Assembly (NCBI GenBank): GCA_963696025.1
Contig: CAVOII010000010.1
Span: forward strand, 186,001 to 250,000
DNA from: JABCYV01 sp963696025
Lineage (GTDB): Bacteria > Acidobacteriota > Terriglobia > Terriglobales > Acidobacteriaceae
Direction: 5' to 3'
DNA length: 64,000 bases
This document shows, piece by piece, positions 13,213 to 22,390 of the stretch; position 1 is the first letter of the stretch; every line of letters starts with the position of its first letter. A program made the translations under genes and the position numbers. The notes under the pieces are model-generated. The model was not told where the DNA came from. It made no database searches and saw only the letters and a program-made list of their open reading frames with translations.

Positions 13213-15378
13213 TTACGGCTTCACTCCCAACTGCCAGAACAGAAATGAATAAATGTCAGTGCCATCCTCAATCTGCTTGGTGATGGGCTTGCCTTGGCCG
13301 TGGCCGGCCTTGGTGTCAATGCGCAGCAGAATGGGACGCTCGCGGCTCTGACCATTGGCGGCCTGGGCCTGCATCAGCGCGGCCATCTTTTTGGCGTGCA
13401 TGGGATCGACGCGGCTGTCGCTCTCCGCCGTCATGAACAGGACCGCGGGATACTCCGTGCCCGGCTTCACGTGATGGTAGGGAGAGTAGGCGTACAGCCA
13501 GTCAAACTGTTTTGCGTCTTCCGCCGAGCCGTACTCCGGAACCCAGAACTTGGCAATCAGAAAATTCTGATAGCGGAGCATGTCGAGCAGGGGAACCTGG
13601 CAGACCACGGCGCGATACAGGTCAGGACGCTGGGTCAACGCAGCGCCCACCAGCAAGCCGCCATTGGAGCCGCCCTGAATGGCAAGATGATCTTTGTCGG
13701 TGATTTTGTCGGAGATCAGGAATTCTGCGGCAGCGATGAAGTCGTCGAATACATTTTGCTTTTTGTCGAGCATGCCGGCGCGGTGCCAGTCTTCTCCAAA
13801 TTCTGAGCCGCCGCGCAGGTTGGCCACGGCGAAAACGCCGCCATGCTCCAGCCAGAGATAACGCCCACCCACAAAGCCGGGCGTAAGGCTTACGTTGAAT
13901 CCGCCGTAGCCGGTGAGCAGCGTAGGATTCTTGCCATTCAGCTCCAGACCTTTTTTGTGAAAGACGAACATGGGAACCTTGGTGCCGTCCTTCGATGTGT
14001 ACCAGAGCTGGGCGACTTCATAAGCCGAGGGATCGATGCCGGGCGTGTCAACCTTGTCCCACAGCAAGGTCTTACGTGACGCAAGCTCGACCTGATAGAC
14101 CGACGGCGGCACGGTGAAGGACTGGAAATCGAAGAAAGTCTCTTTCCGATCCCATCTGCCACCCAGTCCGGTAATGGAGCCGATGCCGGGCAGTTCGATA
14201 TCGCCAAGCGGCTTACCATCGAGGTCAAACAGTTTTAGCTGCGAGCTGGCATTTTTCTCGTATTGGGCCAGGATTTTCCCGTCGACAATTGCCGTGCCCT
14301 GCAAGATTCCATCGGTCGCGGCAATGATTTCTTTCCAATTGGCGCGGGTGGGATTGGCCGCGTCGACGGCATACAAGTGGAAGTGCGGCGCACCTTCATT
14401 GGTGGTGATGTAAATCTTTCCGCGGAAAATTTCGGCGCTGTAATGGAAATCCTTGCCACTGGTCAGTTCCAAGGGAGGGGTTTTAGCTTTCAGATCCTGA
14501 AGAAAAAGATCGTTCTTGCCGGCAGAGCCTTCATAAGCGGTGAGCAGCAGCCAACGGTCATCGTCGTCGGGAAGCTGGGAGACTAGAATCTCTTCTTTCT
14601 TGCGGCCTTCACCCCAGATCAGCGGATCTTTCGGCGGGTCAGTGCCAAGAGCGTGATAGAAAATGTGCAGATAGTAGACCTCGTCGCCCGCGGGTACGTC
14701 GCCCTTCTTGGGATTGCGTCCGTAGTAGAAACCGGAATTATCTTTTTTCCACGCGACCTGGGCAATGCGGGTTTCCTCTATCGTGTCCGGCAGCAGCTTG
14801 CCGGAGGAAGTCTCAATCAGGTGCAGGGTGCTGTTTTCCGAACCGCTGGGTGAGGTTCCATAAGCGACATATTTGCCGTCATCGGAAGGGAACCACCAGT
14901 CGAGCGCAACCGTACCATCGGCGGACATCTGATTGACGTCCACGAGAGGCCGATCCTTTCCGTGAAGACCTTCGCGCACCAGGAGCACAGGCTGGTTCTG
15001 CGTGCCCTCGCGACGCGTATAAAAGAAGTAGGGGCCGCCAATCTGCGGCGTCCCGATAGTGCCAATGGAGAGGAGCTGCGTGAGCCGCTGATGGATTTGC
15101 TCGCGCCCGGGTAGCGGATCGAGAAGGCTGCGCGTGTAAGCAAGCTCTGCGCGCACATAATCCTGGGAGTCGGCGCTGCTGGCATCCTCCAACCAGCGGT
15201 AGGGGTCGGAAATCTTGTGCCCGTGAATATTGTCTTCGACGGAATCCACTTTGGCCTTGGGCGGCGCAGTAGGAGGAGTGGCGCTAGGTGCCGAACTATC
15301 GACGGCCCAAGCCATCGCCGCCGCAAGAGATAGGCATACAAGAATCGCGAGCAAACGGAAACCTCCCGGCATAACCAC
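13213..15378 (-). CDS. Secreted prolyl oligopeptidase (S9A)
   Basis: 721 residues. A signal peptide (LLAILVCLSLAAAMAWA) is followed by a seven-bladed propeller and a C-terminal alpha/beta hydrolase domain. The catalytic residues are visible: Ser in GGSNGGLLVGA, Asp in ESDSRVDPMH and His in KAGHGQGKP. The N-terminal motif DPYRWLEDASSADSQ is typical of the family. It cleaves peptides after proline, here probably in the periplasm or outside the cell. It is monocistronic, with tRNA-Asn upstream on the other strand. Confidence 0.95.
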   Translation of the reverse strand: MVMPGGFRLLAILVCLSLAAAMAWAVDSSAPSATPPTAPPKAKVDSVEDNIHGHKISDPYRWLEDASSADSQDYVRAELAYTRSLLDPLPGREQIHQRLTQLLSIGTIGTPQIGGPYFFYTRREGTQNQPVLLVREGLHGKDRPLVDVNQMSADGTVALDWWFPSDDGKYVAYGTSPSGSENSTLHLIETSSGKLLPDTIEETRIAQVAWKKDNSGFYYGRNPKKGDVPAGDEVYYLHIFYHALGTDPPKDPLIWGEGRKKEEILVSQLPDDDDRWLLLTAYEGSAGKNDLFLQDLKAKTPPLELTSGKDFHYSAEIFRGKIYITTNEGAPHFHLYAVDAANPTRANWKEIIAATDGILQGTAIVDGKILAQYEKNASSQLKLFDLDGKPLGDIELPGIGSITGLGGRWDRKETFFDFQSFTVPPSVYQVELASRKTLLWDKVDTPGIDPSAYEVAQLWYTSKDGTKVPMFVFHKKGLELNGKNPTLLTGYGGFNVSLTPGFVGGRYLWLEHGGVFAVANLRGGSEFGEDWHRAGMLDKKQNVFDDFIAAAEFLISDKITDKDHLAIQGGSNGGLLVGAALTQRPDLYRAVVCQVPLLDMLRYQNFLIAKFWVPEYGSAEDAKQFDWLYAYSPYHHVKPGTEYPAVLFMTAESDSRVDPMHAKKMAALMQAQAANGQSRERPILLRIDTKAGHGQGKPITKQIEDGTDIYSFLFWQLGVKP

Positions 15379-15547
15379 CTCGTAAGGTACCTGGAAGAAT
15401 CAGGGTATCAAATCTGAGAGCCAGACTTCCCAGCTTGGACGCCAAACCTGAGTAACGGTTATCAAATGTTTTCAGCAGGCCAACCCGAATGCTAATATGA
15501 ATATCGACAATGCAAAAAGACGTGTCTCCGGGCGCGTCCCACGACAC

Positions 15548-15622
<75 letters not shown>

Positions 15623-15636
15623 TTCTTTTCCGCGAC

Positions 15637-16776
15637 TTACTGAATGGTGCCGGGTTTTTCCTCCTCGAATTGTGCCGACTTTTGTGCCGACCCTGAGGAG
15701 ATTTGTGTGGCCATGAACTGCTCCAGCTTCTCCATCGCACGCTGCCGAGTGGCGAGGTTGATGTGGCCGTAGACTTCCTTGATCATCCGAATCGCCGTGC
15801 TGGCGCTCCAACCCATTAGTTCTGCAAGGACAGGATGGCTCACGCCGGCGTCGAGCAAGCGAGTGCACGCAGTGTGCCTCAGATCGTGGAAACGGCACTC
15901 CACCCCCGCCCGCAGCTTCGCTGCTTCCCACGCTTCTTTCCAGGTGCCGATGGGCTGCGTCGGATCTGTGCCGTAGATAACTGCTCCGTGGCCGTACTGC
16001 TCTGAGGGAAACACGTACTGACGTGGCTTCCTGCCAGGGAAGAAGGCTGCCCAGCTCAGCAAGGTCTGGTAGGCAAACCGCGTGAGCGGGACGGGGCGCC
16101 CTTCGCCGGCGTCCGTCTTACTCTGACCAACGGTGATGACGCGGCGGACGAGGTCAACCTGGCGCCACTGCAGCAGGCGGATTTCCGAGTACCGCATGCA
16201 GGTTTGGAGTGCCAGTATGACCGCAATGTACAGCGAACGCGAGCGGCTCGCACGGCATCCCTGAAGTAGGGCGACTTCCTCATCCGTGGAGATCACACGG
16301 CCGATCTTGCGGGCCTTCTTCAGCTTGATCTTCTTCCGGATGCTACGCCAATTCGCGTCGAGGTCGTAGAACAGCATCACCGATCTTAGTGTGCCAATTT
16401 CGAGGCTCACGGTTTTCTGCGCGGCGCCATCGCGGAGCCGTTGCTCGCGATACAGGCCGACCGCGTCGGGGCCAATATCGCTGAGCAGTTTGTTGCCGAA
16501 GAATGGCTTCAAATGCCCGAGGTTCGTGCGTTCGATCACCGCCGTCTTGGGCGCCCACTCCGCCCTTTTGGCTTTCAGCCAAACGTCAGCCGCGGAGGAG
16601 ACCATTGGCACTCTAAACTGCGGGGTAATGCCGGCACGTGATTTCCGCAGGTCGTTGTGCCGCTCGCCTTCTTTTTCTCTGGCGGCTTCCTTGTTTGTGA
16701 GCCCGCTGGATTCGCGGATGGTCACACCCTGGAAAACGAATTTGTACCACCACGTTTGCCCCCTGCGGTAGATCAT
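15637..16776 (-). CDS. int: Tyrosine recombinase / phage integrase
   Basis: 379 residues. An SAM-like core-binding domain lies near 55-160 and the catalytic domain near 170-350. Catalytic residues can be read: Arg in CMRYSEIRLLQW, the HDLRHT box (His-x-x-Arg), a later His in GHINLATRQ, and Tyr in KEVYGHI. The start is an ATG at 16776, 4 bp inside the upstream gene. Its C-terminal end faces tRNA-Asn at 15 bp, the usual place for an integrase of a tRNA-inserted element. It likely drives integration and excision of the 15.6-21.2 kb element. Confidence 0.93.
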   Translation of the reverse strand: MIYRRGQTWWYKFVFQGVTIRESSGLTNKEAAREKEGERHNDLRKSRAGITPQFRVPMVSSAADVWLKAKRAEWAPKTAVIERTNLGHLKPFFGNKLLSDIGPDAVGLYREQRLRDGAAQKTVSLEIGTLRSVMLFYDLDANWRSIRKKIKLKKARKIGRVISTDEEVALLQGCRASRSRSLYIAVILALQTCMRYSEIRLLQWRQVDLVRRVITVGQSKTDAGEGRPVPLTRFAYQTLLSWAAFFPGRKPRQYVFPSEQYGHGAVIYGTDPTQPIGTWKEAWEAAKLRAGVECRFHDLRHTACTRLLDAGVSHPVLAELMGWSASTAIRMIKEVYGHINLATRQRAMEKLEQFMATQISSGSAQKSAQFEEEKPGTIQ

Positions 16777-17492
16777 GACACCCTCCGCTTCCTATCGCTG
16801 CGCATTCTGGCCCGACGTTCCCGCGTAGTCGAACGATTGACGCACGCAGACGAGCAGTAAATGTTGTCAATTCGGGTGGCTAGAAAAACTCTGCCGCATC
16901 CGTGTTTTTTGGGCGGGCATGTGCGAATCAGATGGGCGAAGTCTTCCATCAGTCGCATTAGCTTTATTATGCAATCGGCGGCATAGTCCTCTACTCGAAT
17001 ACTGAAAACAGATTTGCCCTCCTGAACATGGCTCAACGCGAAATCGACTGTGTGTTTGCCCGCCGGCAGGCGGTACTCGAATATCGTTTGCCCCGCCGAG
17101 ACGTACTCGTCAAACAATCTATTGAAACCAGCATGAATCTGGCCGATCTGCTCACGGGAAGGGAAGAAGACGCCCGCGCCGACGGGAAGGTTCTCTCCAC
17201 TCACTGCCATGCCGAATAGTCGGAACGGATTCACTCGAAATGCGGCGAGCTTCAGCGTGACATCGAGCCAGTTAGCGCTAGAGAAACTGTCCAGCTCCTG
17301 ATTGACGAACGTCAATGCCCACCGTAGGCGATCTTCCGGTCGTCGCCCAATCTCTTCCGCTGCTTTTCTAATCTGGGCGATCGTAGTTGTTTGGGCTGCC
17401 GGCCCCTCCATGATTCGGAAAAGGGTGAGTATCTGTTCGTCGATTGTCTGCTGCCGCTTCATCTCGTAATCCTCTTGTGCAACGTGTTTCAT
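16773..17492 (-). CDS. CGNR-type zinc-finger protein of the element
   Basis: 239 residues. The N-terminal 180 residues are mixed alpha/beta without a recognised catalytic motif. Near the C-terminus a Cys-rich segment (CPPKKHGCGRVFLA, then YCSSACVNRSTTRERR) resembles the CGNR zinc finger found in ABATE-domain proteins. It overlaps the integrase start by 4 bp, so the two are co-transcribed. A DNA-binding role, perhaps in lysogenic control, is inferred from position. An in-frame internal ATG (MKRQQTIDEQ) gives an 11-residue shorter form. Confidence 0.6.
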   Translation of the reverse strand: MKHVAQEDYEMKRQQTIDEQILTLFRIMEGPAAQTTTIAQIRKAAEEIGRRPEDRLRWALTFVNQELDSFSSANWLDVTLKLAAFRVNPFRLFGMAVSGENLPVGAGVFFPSREQIGQIHAGFNRLFDEYVSAGQTIFEYRLPAGKHTVDFALSHVQEGKSVFSIRVEDYAADCIIKLMRLMEDFAHLIRTCPPKKHGCGRVFLATRIDNIYCSSACVNRSTTRERRARMRSDRKRRVS

Positions 17493-17613
17493 ATAAAACC
17501 GTCGTTTTTAGATTAACTTTGTGTTTAGTCGTTGACCATATGTCTGACGTAATGCATGTTAGTTTATGACAACCCCGGATAGCAACCACAAACTATGGAG
17601 AGGACAAGAAAAA
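17493..17613. promoter_or_regulatory. Divergent AT-rich control region of the element
   Basis: 121 bp between the leftward zinc-finger/int operon and the rightward replication genes, clearly more AT-rich than its flanks. As the switch point between opposing operons it is the likely lysogeny/induction operator. No clear inverted repeat was resolved by eye. Confidence 0.5.
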
Positions 17614-17799
17614 ATGCTCAAAATACCGGAATTTGCGAACAGACTGAGGCTGAGCGATGGCTCTGTAAAGAAGATGGTGGCACGGCGCCAGATAACGATT
17701 GTAAAAATCGGACGGAGTGTTCGGATTCCGGAAACCGAGCTTGATCGCCTGATCAAAGCTGGCACTCGTCCAGCCCGAGAAGGCAGAGCAGGCGACTGA
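17614..17799 (+). CDS. xis: Excisionase-like MerR-type HTH protein
   Basis: 61 residues from the ATG at 17614, preceded by GAGAGGACAAGAAAAA. The sequence LKIPEFANRLRLSDGSVKKM followed by RQITIVKIGRSVRIPETELD is the helix-turn-helix/wing pattern of small excisionase-family proteins. An in-frame ATG at 17566 would add 16 residues outside the domain. It likely bends DNA for excision by the integrase or acts as the element's regulator. It overlaps the next gene by 1 bp. Confidence 0.75.
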   Translation: MLKIPEFANRLRLSDGSVKKMVARRQITIVKIGRSVRIPETELDRLIKAGTRPAREGRAGD

Positions 17800-18638
17800 T
17801 GCGCACGTTTCCAGTTTCGGCGGGATTGCTTGAGCACAAGCAGCGCATGGGTCCTGCTATCTGGGAGTTTCTCTTCTTGGTCGATGGCGTTACCTCGGAC
17901 CAACCGGACGGGCACGGCGAGTTTTCGGGCATCGTGCAGTATGGCAACCCACTGAGCGCTGACGCCGTGGCTCGGGCCTTACAGGAATCTATTGACACGG
18001 CGAAAGTGAATTTGCGAAAACTCTCCGCCGAAGGCTACGTTACCCGTCAGCGCGTTGTTGGGGCGGGGTATCGATACACCGTTGTGAACTCCAAGAAGTG
18101 GTTGTGGAAGAGAACCAACGGTCAACGAGTAGAAAACCCATCGACGGATAAACCCATCGATCTAGGGAACAAACCCGCCGCTGATCAGGTAGAAAACCCG
18201 CCGAGCAATAAGGAAAGTAAGACATTATTAAGACAGCTTAAGAGAATTCCTTCGCCTCGTGGCGAATTTGACCATCCCCCCAGCGTCGATCCGCGGCATA
18301 GTCCAGTCAGACACCTCATCCAGGAGTTTTACCTGAAGAAGTTTCGCGTTGTCTGCACATGGAACGGCCGGGAAGGCAAGGCCCTGAGTGACCTCCTAGC
18401 TGCCAATCCAAGATGGACCGAAACACAACTGGGGGGGATGGTGCGAAATCGGTTCGATAGCGAAGGAGTGAAGAGCGACAGACCAGCGTGCTGGATTTCT
18501 TCGCTAGGTAGTTTTGCAGGCGGGCCCCTTGATAGGTACGGCCGCGTAAAAGCTGAAGGGAGTGGAAATGGACATGGAAAACTCAGTCTCGATCAAATCT
18601 ACGAGCGCGAATGTTCCATCCTCAGAGCACGGGCGTAG
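17799..18638 (+). CDS. Winged-helix replication-initiator-like protein
   Basis: 279 residues. The N-terminal 105 residues predict a winged helix (ALQESIDTAKVNLRKLSAEG, then TRQRVVGAGYRYTVV). A low-complexity linker with repeated ENP motifs follows, then a helical C-terminal domain with conserved aromatics (LIQEFYLKKFRVVCTWNGRE). The layout and position before a second replication-like gene resemble phage replisome organisers of the DnaD-like type, but no catalytic motif is present. It overlaps the next gene by about 70 bp. Confidence 0.5.
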   Translation: MRTFPVSAGLLEHKQRMGPAIWEFLFLVDGVTSDQPDGHGEFSGIVQYGNPLSADAVARALQESIDTAKVNLRKLSAEGYVTRQRVVGAGYRYTVVNSKKWLWKRTNGQRVENPSTDKPIDLGNKPAADQVENPPSNKESKTLLRQLKRIPSPRGEFDHPPSVDPRHSPVRHLIQEFYLKKFRVVCTWNGREGKALSDLLAANPRWTETQLGGMVRNRFDSEGVKSDRPACWISSLGSFAGGPLDRYGRVKAEGSGNGHGKLSLDQIYERECSILRARA

Positions 18639-19386
18639 GGAGGCGCTCGTAGCCAAGTTGATGCGCTTTTACAGCGTCATGGGGCATCGTCCTGAAGAGC
18701 CCGGGGCCTTGGCACTGATGGCAGAAATCTTGACAGAGAACGCGTCAGACGACCAGATCAACCGTGCTCTCACGAAATGCGGGCATGAGTGTCGCTACCC
18801 AGTTCGCTTGCCAGATATCTTGCAGCGCATTCCTGGCCAGGAAATACCTCGGCTAGAAGCAGAGTGCAGAAAAGCGTGGGATGTCGTGACTCAGTTTGTC
18901 GCGAAGTACGTTAGCAATGACGTGCATGGAAATTACGGTCCGCAGCACGGATGGTACGCGAAGACGTTTCCGAAACTGAGCGATCGCATTCTACACACGG
19001 TGCGTCGCACTGGCGGATGGCGTGCATACAAAGTTATGGGCGACGATGACTTTCCGTTCCAACAGAAGCGATTCTTCGAGGAATACGCGGCCTGGACTGC
19101 AGTCGAGCGTGTCGGATCGGAGCATTTGCTCACAGCTTCGCCTCAACTTAAACAGCTTTTCGGAACGCACGCCATAGAGTCAAGTGTGGAGACTAAACGT
19201 GTGCAGGTTCCCACTTTGCCTGCGAAGAAGATTCCTGTGCCTCTAACTGACGCCGAGATCCGCGATCGGCGAGAGATGCTACGCCAGCAAGCGGCAAGGT
19301 GCCGCAGAGAAGACACTTCCAGCCAATCAACGCGATCTTGCAGCGTTGCTCAGCAAGAATCGGAACAAGTGCATGCGAGCACATAA
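18568..19386 (+). CDS. Putative element replication protein / helicase-loader-like
   Basis: 272 residues from the ATG at 18568, with GGGAG nearby. The helical N-terminus (ALVAKLMRFYSVMGHRPEEP), a central aromatic block (GPQHGWYAKTFPKLSDRILH) and the charged C-terminus recall phage accessory replication proteins that follow an initiator. No Walker A motif is present, so it is not a DnaC-type ATPase. Function is inferred only from position. Confidence 0.5.
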   Translation: MDMENSVSIKSTSANVPSSEHGRREALVAKLMRFYSVMGHRPEEPGALALMAEILTENASDDQINRALTKCGHECRYPVRLPDILQRIPGQEIPRLEAECRKAWDVVTQFVAKYVSNDVHGNYGPQHGWYAKTFPKLSDRILHTVRRTGGWRAYKVMGDDDFPFQQKRFFEEYAAWTAVERVGSEHLLTASPQLKQLFGTHAIESSVETKRVQVPTLPAKKIPVPLTDAEIRDRREMLRQQAARCRREDTSSQSTRSCSVAQQESEQVHAST

Positions 19387-19553
19387 CTCATGATGTCACA
19401 AGGACAGAAAATCGAGTTGTAAAGCAGGGACTCAGCCAGGCACAGATCACTGAGTGGCAGAAGCTCGCGGCACTTCGGGCAGCGGCACCGGAGTGCGTCA
19501 AGACCTGTGAGGCCGCAGCCGTTGGAGGCAGATGGGTGCGAGGCAAGGCTTGA
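19299..19553 (+). CDS. Doubtful small ORF between replication genes and terS
   Basis: 84 codons overlapping the previous gene by 88 bp. The second half (SQAQITEWQKLAALRAAAPE) looks helical and protein-like, the first half looks like a shadow of the upstream gene. No ribosome site supports its ATG; a later start inside the 19,387-19,683 gap is possible. Not recognised. Confidence 0.25.
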   Translation: MPQRRHFQPINAILQRCSARIGTSACEHITHDVTRTENRVVKQGLSQAQITEWQKLAALRAAAPECVKTCEAAAVGGRWVRGKA

Positions 19554-19683
19554 GGCATGGGCGAGGCAATGTTCTGTGACCAGGCCGCGGACCAAGTTGT
19601 GAGGGGAGCGGGGGTTACTTCGGGAAATGCATTCGGGAGAAAGCCGCCGACCGCCTTTCTGCACGTGAAATGGAGTAATTCCT

Positions 19684-20037
19684 ATGAGAAAAAATCCACC
19701 AAGAGCTTTGAGCCGGGAAGCGAAGGGCCTCTGGGCAAGTATCCACGCGGGTTGGCAGCTGGACGAGGCCGCAACGTTCCTGCTCGAACAGGGGCTTGAA
19801 TGCTTAGATACGATGCGAAAAGCCCAGGAAATACTGAAGAAAGACGGCCTAATCTCCCTGGACAGGTATGGGAAGGCTACGGCCCACCCATGCGTCGCGA
19901 TCGAAAGAGACGCCAAGGCCTCGCTCCTGCGCTTCATCCGAGCGCTGAACCTCGACCTGGAGCCCATTTTGGCGCTAGGCCGGCCGGGCGGGTCGCCTGG
20001 TTGGGGAAGGAACAAAATCGAATACCACGGAGGGTGA
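19684..20037 (+). CDS. terS: Phage terminase small subunit, P27 family
   Basis: 117 residues matching the P27-type small terminase pattern: LSREAKGLWASIHAGWQLDE, then FLLEQGLECLDTMRKAQEIL, a Gly-rich turn KKDGLISLDRYGKATAHP, and LLRFIRALNLDLEPILAL at the end. TerS recognises pac DNA for packaging. No large terminase, portal or capsid gene follows; the element ends about 1.2 kb later. A terS without structural genes is typical of phage satellites that redirect a helper's packaging. Confidence 0.72.
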   Translation: MRKNPPRALSREAKGLWASIHAGWQLDEAATFLLEQGLECLDTMRKAQEILKKDGLISLDRYGKATAHPCVAIERDAKASLLRFIRALNLDLEPILALGRPGGSPGWGRNKIEYHGG

Positions 20038-20042
20038 GTGAC

Positions 20043-20708
20043 GTGCCGACGAAACGCCGTTACCGGCTGCAACCCCTGATCACTCCCGCTTCCACCGAGG
20101 AATTGGCATTCTTGGCCGACCGGTTCGATGCCGTCGATTCGCTTACCAGCTTTTTCTGCGAATACTGTGAGGACAGAGTGTGCAACTTCCCTGGGATTCG
20201 TCAGCTCTGGCGTTCGCATGGCGCTTTGGTGCTGGCTGAATGGATCGCGACAAGGCCTGGGAGCCGCCCGCGGACCTGGTGGCGTTTTGACGCGCCGCGC
20301 ATGGCGGCTGGCATGTTTCCAGGCTGCTTTTACGATGGCCAGCTGCCATCGCCTCGCTTGTTCTTAGGTGGTGCCGGCTGCCCGGACTTTGAACCTCTCA
20401 ACATAGTCCCGCACTTCGAGCTTGGCCGTCCGGATGGTTGGTTGGCCTTCGATTCTGACAACCCTCCCATTTTTGAGTCACAAGCACAGTACCTCGACCG
20501 CCACGGATTGTTGTGTCCTCGTGAGCGGCGCCAGCTCGGTTTCGATGCGTTCGAGCCAGAGACAATTCAGTATGAACCCCACCCGCTGGACGACTTGTAC
20601 AGGGAAGACACAGACATGCAAGCCAGAATCAAAGCTTACTCGGCGCGTGCCAACCTCAACCGACAAGGTACTCATGAAACTCATGTCCATGAGAGAGCAG
20701 ACCAATGA
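20043..20708 (+). CDS. Uncharacterised element protein with Cys cluster
   Basis: 221 residues from a GTG at 20043 with GGAGG upstream, 5 bp after terS. It is acidic and rich in Trp and aromatic residues. A Cys cluster (FFCEYCEDRVCNFPG) near residue 38 could bind metal. RTWWRFDAPR and RPDGWLAFDSDN suggest a folded domain of unknown kind. The tight spacing places it in the terS operon, so a packaging- or satellite-related role is possible but unproven. Confidence 0.6.
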   Translation: MPTKRRYRLQPLITPASTEELAFLADRFDAVDSLTSFFCEYCEDRVCNFPGIRQLWRSHGALVLAEWIATRPGSRPRTWWRFDAPRMAAGMFPGCFYDGQLPSPRLFLGGAGCPDFEPLNIVPHFELGRPDGWLAFDSDNPPIFESQAQYLDRHGLLCPRERRQLGFDAFEPETIQYEPHPLDDLYREDTDMQARIKAYSARANLNRQGTHETHVHERADQ

Positions 20709-21232
20709 CGGATAAAACTCCTCGACCATCCGTGAGTGGAATTGAGCACTGGACCTCTTTGGAAATGAGTGCTCTGTCTCTCTTAGACCTAAACTCGAAA
20801 ACTTTGATCAGGAGGTCTAGCGTGAAAGCAATAGATCTGGAGTTCGTTAAGGCAACACTGTTAGAACTCGATCCCAGTTTGGAAGGGAGCGAAGAAGAAG
20901 GTGAATCTTACAACACCGCGCTGGTCTTGGTCTCAGCCCTGGTTTGGGGGCCGTGCACGACGCGTCTGGCAGAGTTTACCAAACTGCCTCCCGAGTTCGT
21001 GGCGACGATTCGTCAGCGGATGATTCAGGCAGAGCTTTGGACAGAACTAGCTGCATGTTGCGATCACTGGTATGTTGCGGCTGGTCTAGTTCATACCACC
21101 GCCTTCTGCCTAGACGTGCTTATCGCGCAGGGCCTCGCGGTTCGGCAGTGGAGTGAAGAAGAGGGCCAATACCGATATTGGCATGTGGCGTCTGCCCCGG
21201 AGAGAGAACAGCGAGAGGACAGGGTGAATTGA
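20705..21232 (+). CDS. Uncharacterised helical protein, last gene of the element
   Basis: 175 residues, overlapping the previous stop by 4 bp (ATGA). It predicts as helical, with an HTH-like stretch TRLAEFTKLPPEFVATIRQR followed by a wing-like tail ending RYWHV. It could be a small DNA-binding protein. An alternative start is the Met at 20765. No family recognised. Confidence 0.55.
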   Translation: MTDKTPRPSVSGIEHWTSLEMSALSLLDLNSKTLIRRSSVKAIDLEFVKATLLELDPSLEGSEEEGESYNTALVLVSALVWGPCTTRLAEFTKLPPEFVATIRQRMIQAELWTELAACCDHWYVAAGLVHTTAFCLDVLIAQGLAVRQWSEEEGQYRYWHVASAPEREQREDRVN

Positions 21233-21391
21233 GGGCGTTGCCGGTACTCGTCTGGAGTGGCACGGGTGAACTTGCCAAGCATGTCACGCAAGTCACGATG
21301 CACCGGGCCGAACAAAACGGTCATCGAAACTACGCCGCTCAGGGAGACGGGAATTTGCTGGGGAACCTCACACGGTCAGGGGACGTTCGGA

Positions 21392-21438
21392 TGGTTGCGG
21401 GGGGAGTGGATTTGAACCACCGACCTTTGGGTTATGAG
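21392..21438 (-). pseudogene. 3' half of an initiator tRNA-fMet (probable attachment-site scar)
   Basis: On the minus strand the sequence runs from CTCATAACCCAAAGG (anticodon loop CAT and 3' stem) through GGTTCAAATCC (T arm) to CCCCGCAACCA, the unpaired-A72 end typical of bacterial initiator tRNA. Upstream of the anticodon loop the match stops: the 5' stem is not complementary. Only the 3' half is present, as left behind when an element inserts into a tRNA gene. Confidence 0.7.
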
Positions 21439-21823
21439 TGCAACCATCAACAGAATCTAACGACAATGCGCGGCGCAAAGAGTAACGCATTGTTCTTAAG
21501 AAGAGCTAGCTGGAATCCTGGTTGCCCCTGTTTTGCCCTGTGATTCGCCCAAGTCTTGGACGTGTGTCAATGCCGCCGCTGATCGGGTTGTAGAAGAATA
21601 CGAGTGCCCGAAGGGAGAAGGCCGCTCACTCATCACCCTTTATCCAGATATTCGCTGGGAACATCATTCTCCGCACTTCAGGTGTGTGAGCTTCCCTCTC
21701 GTTCGCGTCCCGGCGTCTTCTACACCCGCCACGACGTCAGCCTCGAACGCGTTTCCCTCCTCGAAAGCTCATAACGACGCCGGGCGTATTACTAGAACCG
21801 CCGGCGTCCGTTGATCATCGGCC

Positions 21824-21894
21824 AAGCCGACCGACAACCTGCACGTCGAATCGTTCAATGATACTCAGCGAGCCGAGTGCTTGGATGTTGCACT
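21824..21894 (+). mobile_element. IS3-type transposase fragment
   Basis: About 23 codons read KPTDNLHVESFNDTQRAECL, close to the integrase-core signature of IS3-family transposases (a DNxxxES...ECL pattern around the last catalytic acid). Nothing before or after continues the domain and no terminal repeats were found. It is a relic. Confidence 0.6.
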
Positions 21895-22026
21895 GGTTCG
21901 CGGCGCTAACAGAGTCCGAGCAAGTTATCAGCTCACTGCTGGCGAACGCGGCGAGACCGGTGTAGTTGCCATGGTCAATCTCCTCCTAGAGTCACAGCTT
22001 CAACCCGCGGCATTGGGATCAAAGGG

Positions 22027-22390
22027 TCAGAAAAATGACCCCACGGATGAGGACGCACTCAGCCTTTCTTGAAGAATGGGCGCGGAGAGCCCTTTTGTTC
22101 CCGAAAGGCTCCGCGGCTGCTTACCGTTGAAGTCCCTGAATCCATACTCTAAAGCTGCTTCGGCTGCGATAACGACATTTCCCGACTTTGACATCAATTT
22201 CGGATCTGCATAGAGCGAAGCAATAGCGAGCCCGGAAAATTTCGGTGTCTCGGAGTTTTCCAGGATCTTGTCACTGCCGGGGATCTTTGAGATGAAGAAA
22301 TGTAGCTCTCTCTGTGGCTGTCGGACCAGTCCAGAGTGAAACAGCCGCAACCCTTGCGCGCGGGCGAAGGTGCTCTGGAGGGAACCTCAG
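22027..22390 (-). pseudogene. Short-chain dehydrogenase C-terminal fragment, frameshifted
   Basis: Two minus-strand frames together give the end of an SDR oxidoreductase. The first reads VAAVSLWTGPTATERA (strand and loop after the catalytic helix). The second reads KILENSETPKFSGLAIASLY and SGNVVIAAEAALEYGF. A frameshift near 22,275 separates them, and the Rossmann nucleotide-binding half and catalytic Tyr-Lys are missing. Confidence 0.65.

Noticed and set aside
19350..20219. 289-codon minus-strand ORF opposite the terS region
   Set aside because: It is antisense to terS and neighbouring genes, with low-complexity composition and no motif; the plus-strand genes have ribosome sites and tight spacing.
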